Shown here: positions 53,901 through 62,900 of the stretch, piece by piece
Numbering within the stretch: position 1 is the first letter of the stretch
How the letters are laid out: the number at the start of each line of letters is the position of its first letter
Source of the DNA: Isoetes taiwanensis
Lineage: Eukaryota > Streptophyta > Lycopodiopsida > Isoetales > Isoetaceae
DNA length: 64,000 bases
Direction of reading: 5' to 3'
Assembly: GCA_021234155.1 (NCBI GenBank)
Contig: JAJEKV010000019.1
Span: forward strand, 6,154,284-6,218,283
Program-made: the position numbers and the translations under genes
The notes under the pieces: model-generated
Seen by the model: only the letters and a program-made list of their open reading frames with translations
The model's database searches: none
What the model was told of the DNA's origin: nothing

Positions 53901-56900
53901 GTTCACTAGGGATTACTTAGGGAAAAATCCAAGAAGGTACTCCTTGCCAAGGATTACATAACATATGTTATACAGGCTGCTTCAGTCATCAACACTATCC
54001 TTAGAGGCTTTTTGTACATCTTTATAACGTTTTTCCAGCTTCAGTTATGCCACCCCAAGACAACCTCTATGCTTAGTCTCCATGTGTCGTAATTCTTCCT
54101 TTCGGTTGTACCAGCATAGAACCAAGGGGCAAAAGAGGGGAGGAATTCCCAATCTGGAAAAATAGAAGATCTCAATTCGGCAGCCTATGTTTTCGAGATT
54201 GGCTTGAACTATGTTTAGTGCCCTTGGGTTCTGTTATTATATTAGAGTTTGGAGATGTAGGCAACAAGAATCAAAAGATATGTAGGCAAGAAACAAGAGG
54301 GAATTGCAGTAAGGAAAAGAACAGCTAAATGCATACAGAGAAGAGTGGAATACAACTTCATATGAGAGATGGAGTGCCTTATCACTTCTGGTCTTGTCCA
54401 AAAACACAATGCTGGCTCCCGACCAATCAATTCCTCCGGGTTGTGTTCCGTGACATCTAACGTTATTTACAATTCCTCCATGCTTTACGGTTGCATCCAC
54501 AGCTCTTCCGAGTCTTTCCCATTCGCACATAACACAACCAGCATACTTGGCCCAGCTTTGTGGATGAAGGAACTTCCTTCTGTGCTTGGATGGTGGACTA
54601 CCATGATCGGTACTGTAACCAGTGCAGCCATTTCATCACATATATGGCTTAATATGTAAGAGTCAATTTTAGTGCTAAGTCTCTGAGCTTAAATGAGGGT
54701 TATATATTGAGTAATCCATCTTCTAATTGCCTAGCCTCCATGATTTGGATCATTGATGAGCTTTGTTTACAGGTGGATGATTTTCGGGAGTTTTATGAAT
54801 CTATAGCTGCAGAGGATAAGGCAATAGATCGAAACTTTAAGAAGGATTTTGCTGATTGTGGAGATGAATTGAACTTATTATATAAGCATTTTAAGAAGCG
54901 CAGAACTCCAGCGTAAGGCTTCCATGCGTTAAGACAAGATAATTTGATCCATTGTAGTGTGGAAAGTGTAAAACCCTCTATGATTTCAAAGTCCATATTG
55001 TAGAAAATGTGAGCGTTCTAGAGAAGGAGACGCCACATTATTACATGATGACTCAACAGTTGAGCCTAGTCATCAGGTCAAACCCTAACATTTCTAACAC
55101 CTCTCCATGAGCTGATGACTAGTACGATCCATGAGCTACTATATAGTTAGTACATAGCCTGGTGTTCCATATTAGAACCAAACACCTTGACATACATCTT
55201 TTATGTCCACCAAACATTGGCCAAAGGGAAGCTGAATACTGTCAAAGAACAGATAGGAATGCTCCGGTTTCAGCTTAAGGGGGAGAGGAGACATCATAAG
55301 CTGAATGTATTTGTTAGACTTATGCTGGCACAGTGATGACGTCACACTGCTGACCTGTCAGTGCACGCCTATTGCTGATGTGGCACTGCACGCTTGTTGC
55401 TGACGTGGCATTCTTATATAAGCCACAGTCAGGCAGTTACTAAGTGCTAGTGGTCCTAGTTGTCTATCTTTTTGCTTTCTTCAACCATGTATTACTTTCA
55501 AAAGCTTTCAGTACTAAGGCCACATAAGGGAGACTATTGGGATATATTACACCTACCTATGTGTCCATAAAAAGGTCACATGTAGTCAAATGGTCAATGC
55601 ACATACCCACCTAAGACCTAATAAATGCTACTGCCACCTGACAAGACTGAGACAAAGGCCAGCATTGATTTTCTAAGCAGGACAGTAGTGAACATCACTT
55701 TAACTCCCTTTCTTCCTTTTATCCGTTTCTCTCTATGGCAGTACGCCTGCTCCTGTATTGGGTCCCATAGGCTGAGTGGTCTCCATGGACGATAAAAAAC
55801 ATTCAATTCAATTCAGTTCTATCCCCGCAGCCTTTTTTATTCAGTTCTTAACAATAGATGATGTTGTTGTATGAAATGCTATATGAATATGCAGGAATGG
55901 AATGAGATACAAGAGATAGCTAGACTAGTGAGTGAACTGAATAAACTATAAAGGCATGACTATGGCTTTATAGTAGAGCCATGTCAGCAACATAGATGGC
56001 ATGTTTAGTCATCTAAAAGAACATTACATGTAAAATGTAATAAACTAACAATAAAGCAAGATTTTACGTGTATAAGAATGTTGAAAATCTTTTTTAATTC
56101 ATAAGTCGACATATTTTTTTGGTAAAATGAATCACACTTGCATAACTAACGTTATTTATTATTTTCTTTCCATGTTGTGATCAACAACAATATTTAGTTG
56201 CTTAGATTAAACAGTTCAATAATAGCAGTAATAAAAGATGAATTATTTTTGGGCCAGTTCATCTCCAAAGGGGTCTCCAAGGTTACCAGCAACTACAACC
56301 TCCACAGAACGAAGACCGTCTATAAAACAGCTATCAGGTCAAGGACTTCAGGGACGTCGAAGAAGCTCGGTACAGTGCTTTTACAAGCTGATAAGTTAGA
56401 CTGAAGAACCTGCAAAAGAAATTTGGTGGCCTTTTCATGATTTCTATTTATTACAGGTCCAAGGTCGTCGCTCACTTATTGTTGCCAAGGCTGATCCATT
56501 TACAGATCGTCCTGAGGTATTAGAATCAGTTTCTCACATTGCAATGCTTTTTTGCCTTATAATATGTTAGTATAGAATATGTATTTGTATTTTTTCTTAG
56601 ATCACTTAGCATACTGTCTTGTACATGATTAGGTGTTCATATAGACACCTAAGTAATGTGACTCTGGTAGTTCATTTTCTACACTCTATCAGATGCTTAT
56701 CAGCACCTTCATCCGTCTTTCTACTCTTCATTAATACATATGTTCTATCAACATGGCATCATAGCCAGAATGGAGAGAGGAGAGAGTTTAGGCGAAATTT
56801 GTGTTGTTTTTTTTGCGCCTCCTGTTGATTGGAGGAATTCGAGGGTGCTGCTATGATTTTCAAGCATGTGAGTTATTTTCTTGCTACGATTTGCGAGAAC

Positions 56901-59900
56901 AGGTGGTTCTAAAATAGAATTGTCTCGACTTCGAGAAATCTCTATCAAGATTTGTGGATCCTTGTACATTTTTCGGCTGTAGAGGGATGCATTTGAGGTG
57001 CAGATTCGTTTGATTATTCAGTTGGTGATCTTGATGGTGATCTTGATGGTAATCTTGATGATGTCTATCATCTTTGGTCCGACACATCAGAGACATTTTC
57101 TAGCTCCCAAAATCAAGCAGAAACATAGCAGAATCTTCATAGCAGGGATGAAGGAGATCTTGGAGACTTGCTGGGCTAGCACCATTGGACACAGTCTGCA
57201 ACTTTGCCCTCATGGCTAAAGCATTTGATTGTCATAGTCCAACACATTTCAATCAGGCTGTTGCTCACAAGACTGAGTAGATGCTATGAAAGAAGAAGAT
57301 TCTATGCTAATCAAACAAAGAATAGTGCCTAAACCTCCTGGTAAGCATACTATTGGCAATAAGTCAGTGTGTAAGACCAAATTTAAGTCTGATGGTACGA
57401 TTGGCAAGTACAAGGCATGCTTAATAGCCAAGGGCTAGAGTCAGCAACGTGGTCTCCTTTACATAGGTGTTTGCTTCAATAGCTAGGATGGCTACTGGTC
57501 GAGCAGTAAACTTTGGCAGATGGACTTCAAAAGTGCCTTTCGCAATGTTTATTTGCATGAAGATATCTACATGGAGCAGCATCTTGGTTCTATAGTACAG
57601 AGACAGTAGAAATTAGTACACATACTCAAGAAAAGCCTTATGCCACTCTACCAACTCACCTCCAATCTCACCCAGTTGGAGATTGAGGTTTGGTAGGCTT
57701 AAAAATATTAGTCGCGGGACGATCGAAGTGCTCCAATGTGCGCATCTAAAACATGGTCGAAGTCAGAAGAAGAACATTTTATTTCACCCGCCCAACCTAC
57801 TACATTATTAGAGGCAGATATCATTGTCTTTTTAGAGACCCTAAGCATCTCTACTTGCATACGGTAGGATATTACGATCAGAAATGTGTATCTCATTTTG
57901 TATATGAACTATCTCTAGAAAGTGAGAAATATTCCCCAAACAAAAGAATCCAATGGGCCTGAAGCAAACAGAAATAACTAATTTCTTTTCATCTGAGACA
58001 AACGATGATAAGATGTTAGGTAGATCTAATTCACAGAAGAGGAAGTATCCTGACCCTAGCAAGTAACTTTGGCACTGTCTAAGAAGATAAAACCATCAGC
58101 AGCCATGAAAAACATGAAAAGTCTTTCCAGAAGAGGCTACAGCAAGCAGCAGCAAGCCAAGAAGGGGTACTATGAAGTACTTTACAGCAGTCACAGGAAC
58201 GAATGGGTTGTCTCCATCAAACCCTATCTGAGCAGATTCTTTGATTTTCAATTGTTAAACTTAATATTTTTGTTTCCATACTTTAGGTAACAGGAGGGTT
58301 CCTCCTCCTGAGGTCCTGGAATTCTGTTTATGTTATGGTCTCAGAGACTACGGGTCTTAATTTTAGACGTTAATAAATCTTTCTTTCTTTCTTTCTTTCT
58401 TTAAAACGGGCTCCCAGGTGCTAGCAAGGTTCACATTTTCTTGACAAATTTAGGCTTCTTACAGTCCAGGGCAGACCCTAGTTTATAACTACAAGCTTGA
58501 TGACAAGAAAGTATGCATAATTCTATGATTGATTGCAAGACTGCTGCCACTCCATATGAACCAGGAGACAAGTTAAATCGTGACCTAGAAGGTGAACCAT
58601 GCTCAGTTACAGTTTACAGACAATTGGTAGGGTCTCTCAACTATACTATCATACGACCAGACATTGCTTTCGCAGTTGGTCAAGTGAGTACAAAATGCAT
58701 CCAAGCATATCCTTGCCTATCTAAAGGGCGCAATGTCTGAAGGATTAGTCATGCAAGCTGATCCTTTATTTTCTATACAGGCAGGCGCTGATCATGCAGG
58801 CAATGATTTAGACTGCGAAACATCTTCAGTAGCCTTTTTGCTCAGCAAAGCTATATGTTGACAACTTGGGAGCTATATCTTTGGTCAAAGGTTTTATTAT
58901 CACCCTGATACTAAACATCTTGATGTCATGCAGTTACAGCCTCTGGAGCTTGAACACTGCTACGGGATATCAACGAGCAGATAGGATGACCAAACCTCTT
59001 AATAGCACACCCTTTAAAGGCATGAAGAGTCTCTTTGGTCTACAGTCACTCAAACAGAGAAGCAATTCTCATTTTTTTCCTTTCTGTTTTTGAAGTAGAG
59101 TTGGCTGTTAGTAGTGGTCTTAGGTAGATTCCCTACACTAACTGCTTAACAATATATGATTGGACCAGATGACCATGTCATCTAATGCCACATCATCATA
59201 CACATGGCTATATAGCCTTTATCTTTCCTTACATCTTTCATGAGGTTTCCTCATCAATATATTGGCGTCTTCTATTTCACCTAGTTTTCACACATTTTCA
59301 ATAACGTTTCAAACAAATCCATCCAGATTCGCATCTCAGCATTGCTGACACATCGTCATTATGTCATGGCTTAATATGTTGGATTATGCTGAATGTACTT
59401 CATTTCAAGTGAATTGTTTAAGTTGCTATTTTTCAGCCGTCATTATATTCAATGCTTTGAAGTGAATTCTCCTCCATTATCAGTCCTAAGACAACAAATG
59501 TTCTGCCCTGTTATAGCCTCAACTTGCAACTTAAATTTCTGAACAAAAGTTTCAGATTTACTTTTGAGAAAATAAATCCACATCATCCTAGAGTAATCAT
59601 CCACAAACAAAAGGAAGTATAGTGCACCACCAAGTGATGCTTCTGGCATATATCCACTAAGGTCCGAATGAATGAGCTCCAACGGAGCGCTTGACTCAAA
59701 TTCAGACTTTTAAAGGCATCCCATGCTGCTTCCCAAACACTATACTCCTCGTTTCCATGAATAGGAGGCAAGCCCCTAACTCTCTATAATTGATTGCTTT
59801 AAAGCACCATAGCTTAGATGCTTATCCTTTATGCCAAATTCTGGAAATTTTTGCATCAGCCATTGCATTAACTTCATTAACAATTTCGGTGGAATGCCTA

Positions 59901-62900
59901 TCTTGTATAAATTGCTCTCCATCTTCATTGCATACGACACCACCTCTTTCTCCAACCAATTTAAAAAATAATTGCTTCTTTATTATCAAAGAGAATTTGA
60001 ATCCCTTTTGAGCAATGCAACCAACAGAAATCAGATTTCTTTTAAGCCCAGGGGACTAACTTAACATTGCTAAAAACAAAGAATTTTCTTTCATACCCTT
60101 TGATCTTAATAGAACCTTCTCCTTTAATGCTCCAAAGCAGAATCAAAAAGCAAATCATTGCTACAAGCAAAAATTTTATCACCATCATACCTTTCAATTG
60201 TTTCAAAGAGTTTTTCATCGCCGGATACAGCTGAACAACTACTATCCAAATAACCTGTTTTGGATGACTTTTACCACACTCGCTTGCTACATTCACAAAC
60301 ATAGCAAATTCTTTTTGCTGTCACATGTACCTTCTTCAAGAAAATGCTAATTTTAATTCCTCCATTTAGTTTCATTATACCCTTTTTCAGCAAATCTGCT
60401 GCAAATGATGTCCAAATTCATCACAACAGTAGCATTTTACCTTCTTCTTCCAATCATCTTGCTGACTTTGCTGATCAGATTTTGTATAAGGAGCTGCTCT
60501 TCCTCGACCTCTTCCACGTGAACTCTTTCCTCTACCTCTTTGAGTTGTATCATACGAGAATTGTTGCTGAGAGGATGTGGACTGCGATCCTCTTCCATTC
60601 CCCCTATTAGATTTGCCTCGTCCTCGAGAAAATCCAGAATTTAATTGCTCTTTTGGTCTTTGATTTTCGACCTCAATGCTTTGTGCTGCAAACCTGCAGC
60701 TACCTCCTCAAAAGTAGGTTGATTATCATCGCCGCCTCCTCTAGTTTGAAAGCCATCCAAGAAGCTTTCAAATTCTGGTGCCCCTTGATAGATGACATTA
60801 AGCAAGTCATCTTCACTTAATTCCACTCCAGTCGCTGCCAATTGAGCTGCAATTTCTCTAATTGAACCAAGAAATTTCTCCATGTCTTTGCAATCCTTCA
60901 ACCTTAAGGCATTCGATTCAACCTTAAGTCTTTGTCTCGTACAAGGTCTGAAATTTGATCCAAGCTTCATGGGCATATTTCATCCCAAGTATATGCCTTT
61001 GCATCTTCTCATCAATTGAAATTTTGATGAGAAATAAGACCTTGTTATTCTCCTTCAACCATTTCTGCTCCTTATCCGATGAGGAGGCAGATTTTTCTGG
61101 TGATTTTTCACTTGCGGAAGGATTTGTGGATAGTCTAGGATTAGTTTCATCAACAATGCCCATCAGACCTGCAAGCTCAAAGGCCAGTTGCATCTTATCC
61201 TTCCATGCTGGGTAATTTCTACCATTCAGCATAAACTTCTCATGCATCAACACTTTCTCCATCCCTTCCATGACCTGCACACCAAATTTTTAGATGGCCA
61301 ACCTAATGGATGTAGGTTGTAGGCTCTGATACCAAATGAAGGAAGAGAAAAGAGATAAAACAGATTACAGAAATTGGAGGCGCGGAAAACTCTATCTATT
61401 TTTGGACATCTTGGTTATTACATATACCCTTAGGTTTAGGGATAAACCCTAATCTAGGAATCTGAAATGCCAACAGTCTTGACTGTACTAAACTGTCGTT
61501 ATATTCAATGTAATCCGTATTTCATATAATATGACAAAGTAAAAGAATGTAGGTTTTTGTTCTGGTGGGTTGTTCTCACATTCAGAACTTGATAGCCTGA
61601 GGAAATCCTGAAGGATGAAGGAAAGACAAGGACAGAGAAGCGTAAGCACCTACTAGCTCCTAGAGAGTGAACTAAGAAGAATGAGGCGTGACTATGGCTA
61701 ATATAGAGTGCCATGTCAGCAACAAGTGATGACTCAGCATGCACAGTCATCATCATACTCTAACAGAACTTAAGCTGCCAATCTGGAAGAATTATCATAC
61801 ATAAACATTCCATATTTTTCTTCCGCCTCTTTCGTGGGCTCATAAATAGTGCAAGTTTGAGGTCTCTAGAATGTTCATCAATCACTATTGTTCACCTTCA
61901 TTTGACTAGTGAAGGCTTATTATTATTGCATTTAACAATGGACCAGTTTGATTGCCGGTCAAAAGCCCAATATTTTGTCTGGGCCATTAAATATATGTCA
62001 GGTGCAACTTAGACAAAACTGCCAATTAAATCTGAAATTATAAGTTGCATTATCTACAAATGAACATGCACTTCTCATGTCCTTTGATATTTATCAGGAT
62101 GTTGAACCTGATCACTGGGATAGGTTGCTAACGACAAGGAATCGTAAAATAGAAAAAGAAGAAGAGTTAAAGAGAAACGGTGCTATTTTGTCCAAGATGG
62201 TAAATCATTTAAATAAGTTGATATCAAGAGATGACGCAAATCGTAAGCTTATTGAAAAGGCACTCAGAGTTCTGGCTGGTATGATCAAACCTGAAAGTTC
62301 TTCAATTCATATGAATGACTTTGACGCCAGGGATGTTGCAGAGTTCCGGGAAAACAGGGAGAGAAGAAAGAGAGACTTGGCATTTGTTCTTCATTTGAAA
62401 CAGGGTTTGGTTGAAATCAAACTAAAACCATTAAGTGGAGATTATCATGATATTGTGCTTTTGCCGCGCCAAATTATTGAAGATTTCAATGCTGTTATTT
62501 TGCGTGAGGCCAATTTGAAGGTTTGTATTTTTTTTAATCTTGACCATAACTAATCCATTTGATTTAGCTTATGCTAGTATATAAATGTCACCATTCTACT
62601 GTGTTGCAGATTGATAACTTGATTGCAATAAAAGAGGTGAAGCGCAATACGCATGAGGCACAATGGCAGATATCAAGATTGTGTATGCTTGAAACGAACT
62701 TGACAGAAAAAATTCGTTACATCCAGCTTCTACGAAATACAAAAGGTTCTAAACTTTCAGGAAGTTTTCATTATATATGACCTTAATAGTTACAAAAAAG
62801 AAGTCCAACCTTTTATGAAAGGGAAGGGATCATATTTATGAGTATGTAGAAAAAAGATAAGCAAGTCCCATGTGCAGGAGCAGAATTTTTGAATTCATCT

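Larger units (their letters stand above)
56635..59285 (+). mobile_element. Ty1/copia element, internally deleted, with a nested LINE
   Basis: A worn 5' LTR (about 56,635-56,750) is followed by a primer-site relic TGGCATCATAGCCA (56,754-56,767; 12 of 14 matches to the tRNA-Met type). Gag, protease and integrase are missing. Reverse transcriptase starts near 57,225 (AVAHKTE, IVPKPPGKHTIGNKSVCKTKFKSDG, MDFKSAFRN, EDIYMEQ) and is interrupted from about 57,650 to 58,405 by a LINE. RNase H follows at 58,440-59,000 (RADPSLYNYK, YRQLVGSLNYTIIRPDIAFAVG, DTKHLDV). The 3' LTR starts at 59,106. Several stops make it dead. It lies in the 5.6-kb intron between exons at 56,517 and 62,098. Confidence 0.85.

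Noticed and set aside
55312-59285. A single full-length copia from the LTR at 55,312 to that at 59,106
   Set aside because: Two CFAP43 exons (56,258-56,369 and 56,458-56,517) lie between, so the left LTR must be a separate solo copy.
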